DNA of 7,096 nucleotides, taken from contig JAESTR010000145.1 of NCBI GenBank assembly GCA_016763495.1, forward strand, positions 1 to 7,096. Direction: 5' to 3'. This stretch comes from Kordiimonadaceae bacterium (GTDB taxonomy: Bacteria > Pseudomonadota > Alphaproteobacteria > Sphingomonadales > Kordiimonadaceae). The notes beneath the pieces are model-generated. The model was not told the origin of the DNA. It ran no database searches and saw only the letters and a list, made by a program, of their open reading frames with translations. Each line of letters begins with the position of its first letter. The stretch's first letter is position 1. The translations under genes were made by a program, and so were the position numbers. This document shows positions 1 through 6,775 of the stretch, one piece after another.

Positions 1-1
1 T

Positions 2-100
2 TTCCATGTGTCCCAACACATAAAAGACGGCCATCTGCTACTGGCTGAACTTGAAGCAGCTTTTTCTGCTCTTCCTGCCAAAGTAACCCTCTCACAATGA
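2..100 (+). CDS. C-terminal end of a periplasmic solute-binding protein (partial, cut by window start)
   Basis: An open frame runs from the window edge to a TGA at 98-100 and gives 32 residues beginning FHVSQHIKDGHLLLAELEAA. It aligns with the C-terminus of the next gene (FHVSKRTEKAQKLIQELDEA): both share the FHVS core, then an amphipathic helix with an (E)L(E/D) pair and an aromatic residue. I infer that it is the end of a paralogous bacterial extracellular solute-binding protein (family 3-like), a periplasmic protein that binds a small solute. Its stop codon overlaps the start of the next gene in an ATGA arrangement, so the two are probably co-transcribed and translationally coupled. Only the last tenth or so of the protein is visible, so the call rests on similarity to its neighbour. 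Confidence 0.7.
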   Translation, partial: FHVSQHIKDGHLLLAELEAAFSALPAKVTLSQ

Positions 101-849
101 AAGAACAAAGCCTGCAAATAATAAGTTCAATGCTTATGCTGCTGGCATCCGTCACTCTCTTACCATCCGCAAATGCCGCCCCTACAGGTAGGGAAGGCCC
201 ATTGATCATCGGCTATACATTTATCCCGCCATATGTTTATAAAAAAGACGGCAAGCTAACTGGTGCTATGACTGAACTAACTGAAAAAACCATGGCACAA
301 TTGCCATACAGCTATGTCATGAAGCAATTCCCCATCAAACGATTGTCCCAAAACGTGATCATTGGGAAGGTAGATATTTGGGTTCGTGTGCGCGGCGAGG
401 CTGCTTTCAGCCAGTCTACCCTCAGTGGTCAGGTACCTGTCATAAATATGAAGGTTAACCTTTATAGCTTAGCCCCCCTTGAGCAATGGGATTGGAGTAA
501 TATAACTGGACCAGTGATTACAGTTCATGGTTATAAATATAATGGCTACCGGACAAAATTTGAGCAAGTGAACAAAGCCTCACACTTCATCGAAGCACCA
601 AGTCATCTTCTGGCTTTTAAACTATTGTTAGCTAAACGAGCTCCCTATTTATTGAATTACGAATTGCCATCTTTACGAGCCATGAAAAAATTAGGGATTA
701 CTGCTATATCGTCAATTAATGTGGGTAAATCCTCAGTATATTTTCATGTCTCAAAACGAACAGAAAAAGCCCAGAAACTGATACAGGAATTAGATGAAGC
801 CTATATAAAAGCATTCCCACGGCAAGCAGGACAAGCTAGGGTCCAATAA
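97..849 (+). CDS. Periplasmic substrate-binding protein, SBP family 3-like
   Basis: This 250-residue protein is a secreted solute-binding protein. Residues 1-27 form a Sec signal peptide: a short polar start, a hydrophobic core at about 8-22, and an Ala-Asn-Ala site before Ala28. The mature part opens with a strand (PLIIGY, 35-40), then PPYVYKKDGKLTGAMTEL (44-61), the usual N-terminal signature of family 3 binding proteins. GKVDIW at 90-95 matches the conserved 'G-x-x-D' segment of lobe 1. The C-terminal part contains a hinge-like YLLNY segment and ends in a helix after FHVSKR. The mature length of about 223 residues fits the family. The classic amino-acid-binding motif with Thr-x-x-Arg before Phe-Ser is not clear, so I do not name a ligand. 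No ABC permease or ATPase gene lies nearby; the protein may serve a distant transporter or a sensor. The ATG overlaps the previous stop (ATGA) and lacks a good Shine-Dalgarno sequence, suggesting coupled translation. Confidence 0.85.
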   Translation: MKEQSLQIISSMLMLLASVTLLPSANAAPTGREGPLIIGYTFIPPYVYKKDGKLTGAMTELTEKTMAQLPYSYVMKQFPIKRLSQNVIIGKVDIWVRVRGEAAFSQSTLSGQVPVINMKVNLYSLAPLEQWDWSNITGPVITVHGYKYNGYRTKFEQVNKASHFIEAPSHLLAFKLLLAKRAPYLLNYELPSLRAMKKLGITAISSINVGKSSVYFHVSKRTEKAQKLIQELDEAYIKAFPRQAGQARVQ

Positions 850-871
850 AAAATCGAACCTACCTTAAGAT

Positions 872-1241
872 ATGGTCGGAGGTGATTTTGATAGAGATGA
901 TTTTTTGAAGGCAGTTGAGATTTATAGCCCCGGCTATATTGCCCGGCAACCTGCTCAAGGCTTCGCGCCTTCTCATATGTTTCCACGCACCAGCAATCAA
1001 GACTTTAACTTGAGAATACTAACACCCTGCAAGGCTCGTTTCTTGCTCAAATATGCCATACTTGTTGAATTACTGGTAAAAATCCGGGTAGCCAATCTGT
1101 ACTCTCAGCCTGTCCAGCGACACGTCCATGTAATTGGATGTTTCCAAAAGGGCCCCAGATGCAGAGCGCCGGATGCGCGACCTTGAAGTCAGTTTTGAAC
1201 CGCCATATTCCGTTCTACGAGAACCGAAGTTGGCAAAATAA
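872..1241 (+). pseudogene. Decayed third copy of the solute-binding protein (C-terminal half, frameshifted)
   Basis: Read in two frames, this stretch resembles the C-terminal half of the gene before it. The first frame (872-1132) contains LRILTPCKARFLLKY, which aligns without gaps to FKLLLAKRAPYLLNY of the upstream gene. It then continues about 26 residues to HVHV near 1132. Skipping one base near 1133 brings in the second frame (1134-1241), with LDVSKRAPDAERRMRDLE followed by about 17 more residues and a TAA at 1239-1241. This matches FHVSKRTEKAQKLIQELD in the upstream gene and the tail of the partial gene before it. The spacing between the YLLNY-like and VSKR motifs is nearly the same (28 versus 29 residues). 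The signal peptide and N-terminal lobe are absent, because only about 20 bp separate this region from the previous stop. I read it as a truncated, frameshifted paralog. Similarity before about 925 is weak. A sequencing error could explain the frameshift but not the missing first half. Confidence 0.6.
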
Positions 1242-1269
1242 AAGCGGTCACCTAAGGAACCGCTTTTAT
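1238..1269 (-). terminator. Intrinsic terminator at the end of the DUF4167 gene, possibly bidirectional
   Basis: An 11-bp perfect inverted repeat (ATAAAAGCGGT at 1238-1248 and ACCGCTTTTAT at 1259-1269) surrounds a 10-nt loop. On the minus strand the stem is followed by TTTTG, so the transcript has a U-rich 3' side, and the hairpin starts 24 bp past the TAA of the DUF4167 gene. It is the natural end of the ispG-to-DUF4167 transcript. The repeat is symmetrical and A/T-flanked, so it could also stop plus-strand transcription from the solute-binding protein genes, which converge on it. The stop codon of the decayed third copy lies inside its left arm. Confidence 0.85.
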
Positions 1270-1293
1270 AAAATCTTCCAATCAGCTTAGCTG

Positions 1294-2154
1294 TTACGCA
1301 GCTGCCTCACCGTCTGTTTTGGGCTCTGCTTTGGGCTCCGCTTTCACTGCTGCTTTAGGCTTGCGTGGCTTGCGAGCTTTTGGCTTCGGTGCTTCTTCAT
1401 CATCTGCACCTTTAACCGCATCAGCTTTTGGGGCGGCACGGCGACGCGGCGCACGGCGCTTTGGCTTTTCTTCAGCCGCCGTTTTCGAGTCCCCTAAGTT
1501 CAACTCGGGGTGCACTTCAGTTGGCTGGTCGCCTGACGCCAAATCAACAGATTTTGCCACAACTGCCTCAGCAACTACTGGCTTAACAACTACTGGCTTT
1601 TCATCAGCGTGATTGACAACTTGGGCTTGAACCTGTTGTTCAACCGGCTGTTCTTCAGCTGGCTGCTCTACACGTTCATTGCGCTGTTCCCTGCTCCGGT
1701 TGTTCCTGCCGCGGCGATTATTATTACGCTGCTGGCCATCATCGCCTTGCTGCGTATTTTGTTCTCTACTGCTCTGGTCCCGACTATTGGGCTGGTCTCT
1801 GTTGTTGGACTGGTCCCTGTTACTAGATTGGTCCCTAGTATTGGACTGATCTCTAGTATTAGACTGGTCCCTATTACTAGACTGATCTCTAGTATTGGAA
1901 TTAGCCTGCATTTCATTCACCAAACGCTGGTAATGATCTGCGAACTGGAAAAAATACTCAGCATTCACTGGTTCACCAGCCTGCAAGGCATCACGTGCCT
2001 GAGTTTTATATTTTTCCAGTAGTTGCTTCGGGTTACCCCGAGGTCGGTTATCGGAACGGTTATTGCCGCTACCACCACCGTTATTACTTCTGCCGCCACC
2101 TTTGCGAGGCGCGGTACGAGAACGCTGCTTACGCGCGTTTTGAGCCTGTTTCAT
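1294..2154 (-). CDS. DUF4167 domain-containing protein with low-complexity basic tail
   Basis: This 286-residue protein has an Arg/Gly/Asn-rich basic N-terminus (1-40), then a short helical region at about 40-83 (GNPKQLLEKYKTQARDALQA, followed by AEYFFQFADHYQRL). That region matches the DUF4167 pattern typical of Alphaproteobacteria. Residues 86-127 are seven six-residue repeats of the form S-N-T-R-D-Q. After them come a Gln/Asn/Arg-rich stretch (to about 160), a Glu/Gln/Val-rich linker (about 161-220) and a Lys/Pro/Ala-rich tail (about 228-282) resembling histone H1-like tails. The molecular function is not established. The strong basic, disordered composition suggests nucleic-acid or ribosome association, which is inference. 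It is the last gene of the minus-strand cluster, 174 bp after prmC and just before a strong terminator. No Shine-Dalgarno sequence is visible before its ATG. There is no signal peptide or membrane segment, so it should be cytoplasmic. Confidence 0.85.
   Translation of the reverse strand: MKQAQNARKQRSRTAPRKGGGRSNNGGGSGNNRSDNRPRGNPKQLLEKYKTQARDALQAGEPVNAEYFFQFADHYQRLVNEMQANSNTRDQSSNRDQSNTRDQSNTRDQSSNRDQSNNRDQPNSRDQSSREQNTQQGDDGQQRNNNRRGRNNRSREQRNERVEQPAEEQPVEQQVQAQVVNHADEKPVVVKPVVAEAVVAKSVDLASGDQPTEVHPELNLGDSKTAAEEKPKRRAPRRRAAPKADAVKGADDEEAPKPKARKPRKPKAAVKAEPKAEPKTDGEAAA
1774..1899 (-). repeat. Seven tandem 18-bp repeats within the DUF4167 gene
   Basis: On the minus strand, seven consecutive 18-bp units encode SNTRDQ, SSNRDQ, SNTRDQ, SNTRDQ, SSNRDQ, SNNRDQ and PNSRDQ, giving 126 bp exactly. 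A typical unit is TCCAATACTAGAGATCAG. An eighth, degenerate unit of five residues (SSREQ) follows. Units differ mostly at the codons for positions 2 and 3 and at third positions. Because each unit is a multiple of three, gain or loss of units keeps the reading frame. Confidence 0.9.
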
Positions 2155-2189
2155 ACGAAATTGTTACCAACAGTATTTGAAATTTTCAA
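2152..2189 (-). promoter_or_regulatory. Candidate promoter directly in front of the DUF4167 start codon
   Basis: On the minus strand, TTGAAA (2184-2189) resembles a -35 box (5 of 6 to TTGACA). A 17-bp spacer follows and ends in TGG, an extended -10 element. TAACAA (2161-2166) or, one base on, AACAAT would be the -10 box. Only six bases (TTTCGT) then precede the ATG at 2152-2154. Transcription would begin at or very near the A of the ATG, and no ribosome-binding sequence is present, so a leaderless mRNA is possible. The -10 match is imperfect (3-4 of 6), so this remains a prediction. The rest of the 2155-2328 gap holds only a weak 5-bp hairpin at 2254-2271 and no clear prmC terminator, so read-through from the upstream operon is also likely. 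Confidence 0.4.
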
Positions 2190-2328
2190 TTAGACAGATA
2201 CCTCTGCCAGCTCTCCGAGATCGATATTCGATTATGTTCGGGTGCGTCCTTGGGCCACCTACAATAGTGGCTAACATCAAAGACATTTACACAGTAGCCT
2301 CTATCCGTCCCTTTTCCAAGCGTCAATT

Positions 2329-3195
2329 TCAATCAACGTGATTTATTGCACTCACAACACGCTCAATCCCCGCTAAATCCTTATGTTTTTCAATATTTAT
2401 AAAGCCTGCAGTAGAAAACAACGAAACCACATCTTCTGCCTGATGTATGCCCACTTCAACGGCTACAAGCCCAGAATCAGTCAAATAAGCCCCTGCCTCA
2501 TCCGCTATAATACGGTAAGGCCCCAATCCGTCAGGCCCGCCTTCCAGCGCACTCAGCGGCTCAAAATTCTGCACATCAGGCATCAAGTCTTTTATATCGG
2601 CCTCTGGGATATAGGGTGGATTGGAAACAATGACCGAAAACCCACCATCGGGGCGATCTACTTTCGAAAACCAATCACTTGTCTCAAAGGCAGTACGAGC
2701 CAACATACCATTTGCCGTCGCATTTTCCATAGCCACAGCTAACGCGCCAGATGAGATATCCACACCCAACCCATTTGTAGATTTTAGCTCCGACAGTAAA
2801 CTGAGTAAAATACAGCCACTGCCCGTACCAAGGTCTAATATTGTTTCTGGCACGCTATTTCTTGTACGGCTAAGGACTGCCTCCACCAATGTTTCAGTGT
2901 CTGGTCGCGGGATAAGCGTGTGTTCATTCACTTTCAAGTCCAGTGTCCAAAAGGCTTGCTCGCCAAGAACATAGGCAACGGGCTCACCCGTTAAGCGCTG
3001 CTCAACATATCTATCAAATTTGTTTTGTTCTGCTTTACTCAGATCCCTGGAAAATGTGTAAAGCCCGGCTCGCTCACACCCCAGGATATGCGCCATCAGA
3101 AATTCAGTATCCAGTTTGGCAGTCGTATTTCCCGCAGCCGCCAGTTTTTCTGCGGCGGCACGCACCAAAGTCACTATCGGTTGGTTCAGGCTCAA
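2329..3195 (-). CDS. prmC: Peptide chain release factor N5-glutamine methyltransferase
   Basis: The 288-residue enzyme transfers a methyl group from S-adenosylmethionine to the glutamine of the GGQ motif in release factors, increasing termination efficiency in the cytoplasm. The N-terminal helical substrate-binding domain covers about residues 1-85. The Rossmann methyltransferase domain carries motif I LDLGTGSG (120-127), an acidic residue after strand 2 (GVD, Asp145) and the catalytic NPPY (192-195). DGLGPYR (222-228) is another family signature. Length is normal for PrmC. The start codon is TTG at 3193-3195; it overlaps the TGA of prfA (TTGA), and GGAAG lies 7 nt upstream. No ATG in this frame occurs nearby, and the next internal Met is residue 34, which would remove a conserved helix, so TTG is preferred. 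Its overlap with prfA implies translational coupling of the modifying enzyme to its own substrate. Confidence 0.95.
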   Translation of the reverse strand: MSLNQPIVTLVRAAAEKLAAAGNTTAKLDTEFLMAHILGCERAGLYTFSRDLSKAEQNKFDRYVEQRLTGEPVAYVLGEQAFWTLDLKVNEHTLIPRPDTETLVEAVLSRTRNSVPETILDLGTGSGCILLSLLSELKSTNGLGVDISSGALAVAMENATANGMLARTAFETSDWFSKVDRPDGGFSVIVSNPPYIPEADIKDLMPDVQNFEPLSALEGGPDGLGPYRIIADEAGAYLTDSGLVAVEVGIHQAEDVVSLFSTAGFINIEKHKDLAGIERVVSAINHVD

Positions 3196-4268
3196 ATAGC
3201 TTCTTCCATCGCAGAAAGTTTTTCTGCCTGATCTTCTTCAATCAGCGCACCAACCACTTCAGCCAAGCCTTCGCCAGCCAAAATTTGGTCCAACTTATGC
3301 AATGTCAGACCAATCCTGTGATCTGTCACCCGGCCTTGCGGGAAATTGTAAGTGCGAATACGCTCTGACCTATCGCCGGAGCCTACTTGTGATTTGCGGT
3401 TTTGCGACCGTTCATCAGCCAGTTTTTGCCGCTCAAGATCATACAGCCGTGCCATCATAATCTTCATGGCTTTGTCACGGTTTTTATGCTGTGATTTTTC
3501 GCTCTGCACCACGATAATACCAGTAGGCAAGTGAGTAATCCGCACAGCAGAATCAGTAGTATTTACATGCTGCCCGCCTGAGCCTGATGCCCGCATTGTA
3601 TCAATACGCAAATCACCCGGCTTGATATCCACGTCAACTTCTTCAGCTTCTGGCAGCACAGCCACAGTGGCAGCACTGGTATGGATACGCCCGCCAGATT
3701 CAGTTGTTGGTACCCGCTGCACACGGTGCACGCCGGACTCGAATTTCAGCTTGGCAAACACACCTTTACCGGCAATATTGGCAATTACTTCTTTAAAGCC
3801 CCCTGCTTCAGAGGCCGATGTAGAAATCACTTCTACTTTCCAACCTTGCAGCACAGCATAGCGCTCATACATGCGGAACAAATCACCCGAGAACAGCGCA
3901 GCCTCATCGCCACCCGTGCCAGCGCGAATTTCCAAAATTGCTGAACGTTCGTCCGCGGCATCTTTAGGCAGCAACCTAACAGAAAGTGCCTTATCCATAA
4001 GAGGTAGTTTTTCTTTTAGCGCCAAAAACTCTTCCTGCGCCAGCTCTTTCATCTCAGCGTCATCACCAGCCATTAATTCGGCAAGATCAACCATTTCCTG
4101 CCGGCCTACCTTCAATGCGGTAGAAGCTTCCACTACTGGACCAAGGTCTGAATATTCTTTGCTGAGTTTTACAAACTCTTCGTTGGAGTATTCACCCGGT
4201 GTTGCCAGCGCATGCTCTAAATAGTCATAGCGCGTAAGCAACTGTTCAATGCGTTCATCTGAAATCAT
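3192..4268 (-). CDS. prfA: Peptide chain release factor 1 (RF1)
   Basis: The 358-residue factor recognises UAA and UAG stop codons in the ribosomal A site and triggers peptidyl-tRNA hydrolysis. The catalytic GGQ sits at residues 231-233 inside [10 protein letters not shown]. The codon-recognition tripeptide is the RF1 P-x-T type (Pro187-Thr-Thr189, in [13 protein letters not shown]), not the SPF of RF2. The N-terminal helical domain (about 1-100) and the Arg/Lys-rich C-terminal RF signature ([20 protein letters not shown], 288-307) are intact, and length is normal. The ATG is preceded by AAGGAA with 7 nt spacing, and that sequence overlaps the hisS TAA. The intergenic gap to hisS is 11 bp, and the 3' end overlaps prmC by 4 bp. 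Gln233 is the expected PrmC methylation site. Confidence 0.97.
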   Translation of the reverse strand: MISDERIEQLLTRYDYLEHALATPGEYSNEEFVKLSKEYSDLGPVVEASTALKVGRQEMVDLAELMAGDDAEMKELAQEEFLALKEKLPLMDKALSVRLLPKDAADERSAILEIRAGTGGDEAALFSGDLFRMYERYAVLQGWKVEVISTSASEAGGFKEVIANIAGKGVFAKLKFESGVHRVQRVPTTESGGRIHTSAATVAVLPEAEEVDVDIKPGDLRIDTMRASGSGGQHVNTTDSAVRITHLPTGIIVVQSEKSQHKNRDKAMKIMMARLYDLERQKLADERSQNRKSQVGSGDRSERIRTYNFPQGRVTDHRIGLTLHKLDQILAGEGLAEVVGALIEEDQAEKLSAMEEAI

Positions 4269-4279
4269 CGCAGTGTTCC

Positions 4280-5518
4280 TTACACTTTAACGGTGGCTGC
4301 AAGGTCCGCAAATGCCACTTGATTTTGCTCGCCACTATCAAGGTCTTTCACCGTTACAACAGCTTTCTCAAGCTCGTCATCACCGATAATAACCGCGAGG
4401 CGTGCGTTGGTTTTGTTAGCCCTGTTCATACGTTTTTTCATATTGCCGCTGCGATCTGCTGTCACGGCAGCACCCACTGAGCGCATATCTTCCGCGAGCT
4501 CAAATGCTTTCAGCGTTGCAGCTTCGCCCATGGGCATAATTACTATACCGCGCGCAGGCATTTCGCCGAGCTCAGACAACATAGCAAGGCGCTCGATACC
4601 TGCTGCCCAGCCTACACCGGGCACAGCTGGGCCACCTAGTTGTTCAATGAGGCCATCGTACCGCCCACCAGCAAGCACCGTACCCTGCGCGCCCAGATGC
4701 TCAGTTACAAATTCAAAGGCCGTATGGGTATAATAGTCCATACCGCGCACAAGGCGCTCATTATGTACAAACGGCACGCCAACTGCTTCAAGGCCTGTCT
4801 TAACACTGCTAAAAAATACACTGGAAGCTTCATTCAAGCAGTCAGACAGCAACGGCGCGTTCGCCACAATTTCTTTGTCAGCTTCATCTTTACTGTCAAG
4901 AATACGTAAAGGGTTTGTTTTTAGCCTGCGCTTACTGTCTTCCGACAATGTATCCAAATGGCCGTCAAGGTAGGCCACCAGTTTTTCACGATAAGCAGTG
5001 CGGCTTTCCTTATCCCCAAGGGAGTTCAGTTGAAGAACCACTTTGTCACCCAGCCCGAGGTCTTTCAGCAAGCGCCAAGCCATGGCTATCAAATCAATAT
5101 CAGCTTCAGGACTATCTTGGCCAATCAGCTCAGCATTCAACTGATGGAACTGGCGGTATCGACCTTTTTGCGGGCGCTCATACCGGAAAGCAGGGCCATG
5201 GCTGGCTAATCTACACGGCATATTCTGTTGCATACCGTTTGAAATGAATGCCCGGCACACACCTGCGGTAAATTCAGGCCGCAGCGTTAGCTCCTCACCA
5301 CCCCGGTCTTCAAAGGTATACATTTCCTTCGAAACAATATCAGACGCTTCGCCTAGGGGGCGCTTATACACCTCGGTGAACTCAAAGATTGGCGGCACAA
5401 ACTCTTCAAATCCGTAAGCCGCTGACACGCGCTTAAAATGGTCCACCACAGCAGTCATGTTGCGGGCTTCTTCACCATATATATCACGCGTTCCGCGCGC
5501 TGGTTGCAGCTTGGACAC
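4280..5518 (-). CDS. hisS: Histidyl-tRNA synthetase
   Basis: The 412-residue class II synthetase activates histidine with ATP and charges tRNA-His. Motif 1 lies in the region of [13 protein letters not shown] (41-53). [16 protein letters not shown] (76-91) follows, and motif 2 is [16 protein letters not shown] (111-126). The histidine-specific LVRGMDYYT (256-264) contains the catalytic Arg258. GGRYDGL (284-290) precedes motif 3, [11 protein letters not shown] (301-311). The C-terminal anticodon-binding domain spans about 322-410. The motif 2 loop is the canonical bacterial form. The start is GTG at 5516-5518, with AAGGA 7 nt upstream; an in-frame TAA lies two codons further upstream, so no earlier start is possible. 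It lies 21 bp after ispG and 11 bp before prfA, consistent with one transcript. Confidence 0.97.
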   Translation of the reverse strand: MSKLQPARGTRDIYGEEARNMTAVVDHFKRVSAAYGFEEFVPPIFEFTEVYKRPLGEASDIVSKEMYTFEDRGGEELTLRPEFTAGVCRAFISNGMQQNMPCRLASHGPAFRYERPQKGRYRQFHQLNAELIGQDSPEADIDLIAMAWRLLKDLGLGDKVVLQLNSLGDKESRTAYREKLVAYLDGHLDTLSEDSKRRLKTNPLRILDSKDEADKEIVANAPLLSDCLNEASSVFFSSVKTGLEAVGVPFVHNERLVRGMDYYTHTAFEFVTEHLGAQGTVLAGGRYDGLIEQLGGPAVPGVGWAAGIERLAMLSELGEMPARGIVIMPMGEAATLKAFELAEDMRSVGAAVTADRSGNMKKRMNRANKTNARLAVIIGDDELEKAVVTVKDLDSGEQNQVAFADLAATVKV

Positions 5519-5539
5519 TGTTTAATCCTTCGGTTTTAT

Positions 5540-6658
5540 CTAATTGCTTTCAGCGGCGGCGGCAGCGGCATCTAGTTCCGCAGCTTTTGCCTCAACAAGC
5601 TCTACTATATGGTCAACGAGGCTCTCGTCTTTAATCTTATGGTCTGTCACACCAGACAGATACACCATGTGATTTCCTTGGCCGCCACCGGTCAGGCCGA
5701 TATCAGTTTCACGTGCTTCACCCGGGCCGTTTACCACGCACCCAATGATGGACAGGCTAAGCGGCGTGTGAATATGGCTCAGGCGCTTTTCCAGTAATTC
5801 AACGGTTTTAATCACAGGAAAGGCCTGCCGCGCACAAGATGGGCAAGAAATAATCTGAACGCCCCGATGCCGCAGCCCTAGGGACTTGAGCATCTCGTAG
5901 CCTACTTTTACTTCTTCTTCAGGCTCAGCAGAAAGCGACACACGGATTGTATCACCAATACCGGCCCACAAAAGCGAGCCCATACCGATGGAGGACTTAA
6001 CTGTTCCGCTGCGCAAACCGCCAGCTTCAGTTATGCCCAAGTGCAGGGGATAGTCACATGCTTCGGCTAATCCGTGATAAGCCGCTACAGCCAAAAACAC
6101 ATCAGATGCTTTAACGCTGATTTTAAAATCAAAAAAATCATTATCTTCTAATACTCGGGCGTGCTCAAGCGCGCTTTCCACCAGCGCATCAGGGCAAGGC
6201 TCCCCGTATTTTTCCAACAAGTGCTTTTCGAGCGAGCCCGCATTCACACCAATGCGCATAGAACAGCCATTGGCTTTAGCAGCGCGAATAACCTCTTTCA
6301 CCCGTTCAGTCGACCCAATGTTGCCAGGATTGATGCGCAGGCATGCAGCGCCAGCATCAGCGGCCTCAAGCGCACGTTTATAATGAAAATGAATATCGGC
6401 AACAATTGGCACATTTGCGGCGCGGCAAATGGCTGACATTGCAGCTGTTGAAGCTTCATCAGGGCAGGATACGCGCACGATATCAACGCCCGCTTCTTCA
6501 GCGAGGCGGATTTGGCCAATGGTTGCTGAGGCATCAGACGTGAGCGTATTGGTCATGGTTTGCACCGTAATGGGCGCATCCCCACCAACAGGCACATTCC
6601 CAACCATTATCTGGCGGGATTTGCGGCGGACCACATCTCTCCAAGGTCGAAGGCTCAT
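5540..6658 (-). CDS. ispG: 4-hydroxy-3-methylbut-2-en-1-yl diphosphate synthase (IspG/GcpE)
   Basis: IspG performs the penultimate step of the MEP isoprenoid pathway, reductive ring opening of 2-C-methyl-D-erythritol 2,4-cyclodiphosphate to HMBPP, using a [4Fe-4S] cluster and flavodoxin or ferredoxin electrons. Counting from the TTG described below, the cluster ligands are visible as CPSC (Cys274, Cys277), Cys309 in [11 protein letters not shown] and Glu316. The N-terminal TIM-barrel-like part shows ADIHF (89-93) and LRINPGNIG (109-117). The protein has the short two-domain bacterial form. I place the start at ATG 6656-6658 (372 residues): GAGGA (6665-6669) is then 6 nt upstream. A TTG two codons earlier (6662-6664) would directly abut that ribosome site. 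The C-terminus ends in an Ala run, which is harmless low complexity. It is the second visible gene of the minus-strand cluster. Confidence 0.96.
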   Translation of the reverse strand: MSLRPWRDVVRRKSRQIMVGNVPVGGDAPITVQTMTNTLTSDASATIGQIRLAEEAGVDIVRVSCPDEASTAAMSAICRAANVPIVADIHFHYKRALEAADAGAACLRINPGNIGSTERVKEVIRAAKANGCSMRIGVNAGSLEKHLLEKYGEPCPDALVESALEHARVLEDNDFFDFKISVKASDVFLAVAAYHGLAEACDYPLHLGITEAGGLRSGTVKSSIGMGSLLWAGIGDTIRVSLSAEPEEEVKVGYEMLKSLGLRHRGVQIISCPSCARQAFPVIKTVELLEKRLSHIHTPLSLSIIGCVVNGPGEARETDIGLTGGGQGNHMVYLSGVTDHKIKDESLVDHIVELVEAKAAELDAAAAAAESN

Positions 6659-6677
6659 CGACAATCCTCAATAAAAA

Positions 6678-6717
6678 AGCGAAGTAACGAGGCTTATAAA
6701 TGAGAACGGGCCTCGCT
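6678..6717 (-). promoter_or_regulatory. Alternative hairpins upstream of ispG (possible attenuator or rodZ terminator)
   Basis: In the 117-bp rodZ-ispG gap the minus-strand RNA segment AGCGAGGC (6710-6717) can pair in two ways. With GCCTCGTT (6686-6693) it forms an 8-bp stem with one G-T wobble and a 16-nt loop. Alternatively its first seven bases pair with CTTCGCT (6678-6684), a 7-bp stem with one wobble and a larger loop that leads directly into TTTTT. The second resembles an intrinsic terminator, and the first would prevent it. The U-tract lies just ahead of the ispG ribosome-binding site. A weak TATAAG (6693-6698) lacks a convincing -35 box. Whether this terminates rodZ transcripts, attenuates ispG or is chance cannot be decided here. 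Confidence 0.4.
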
Positions 6718-6775
6718 GAAAGCAAGGATTTCATGATTCAATAGAAATAGAGCGATTAATTGCGCTGTTTGGGAC

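Noticed and set aside
801..986. Minus-strand frame of 61 codons opposite the end of the solute-binding gene and the remnant
   Set aside because: It overlaps the 3' end of a well-supported gene, has no recognisable motif, and the plus-strand remnant explains the region better.
850..1293. Transposon or insertion-sequence remnant in the gap after the solute-binding gene
   Set aside because: No transposase-like residues, terminal inverted repeats or target duplications were seen; the only similarity is to the neighbouring gene, and the inverted repeat at 1238-1269 is a terminator.
1609..2022. Long hydrophobic plus-strand frame opposite the DUF4167 gene, with repeated motifs
   Set aside because: It is the antisense reading of the 18-bp repeats and the Gln/Arg-rich coding region; the minus strand has the recognisable domain.
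2254..2271. GCCAC/GTGGC hairpin between prmC and the DUF4167 gene, considered as a prmC terminator
   Set aside because: The stem is only 5 bp with an 8-nt loop, and no U-tract follows on the minus strand.
5540..5578. GC-rich GCC/GCT run at the end of ispG, considered as a repeat element
   Set aside because: It is a short alanine-coding low-complexity tail and does not form an extended tandem repeat.
6659..6664. Upstream TTG as the ispG start, adding two residues
   Set aside because: The TTG directly abuts the GAGGA ribosome-binding sequence; the ATG at 6656-6658 has proper spacing.
6534..6734. Minus-strand reading frame starting at an ATG in the rodZ-ispG gap, considered as a leader peptide
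   Set aside because: It runs out of frame deep into ispG, has no clear ribosome-binding site and has no stop near the hairpins, so it does not look like a leader peptide.
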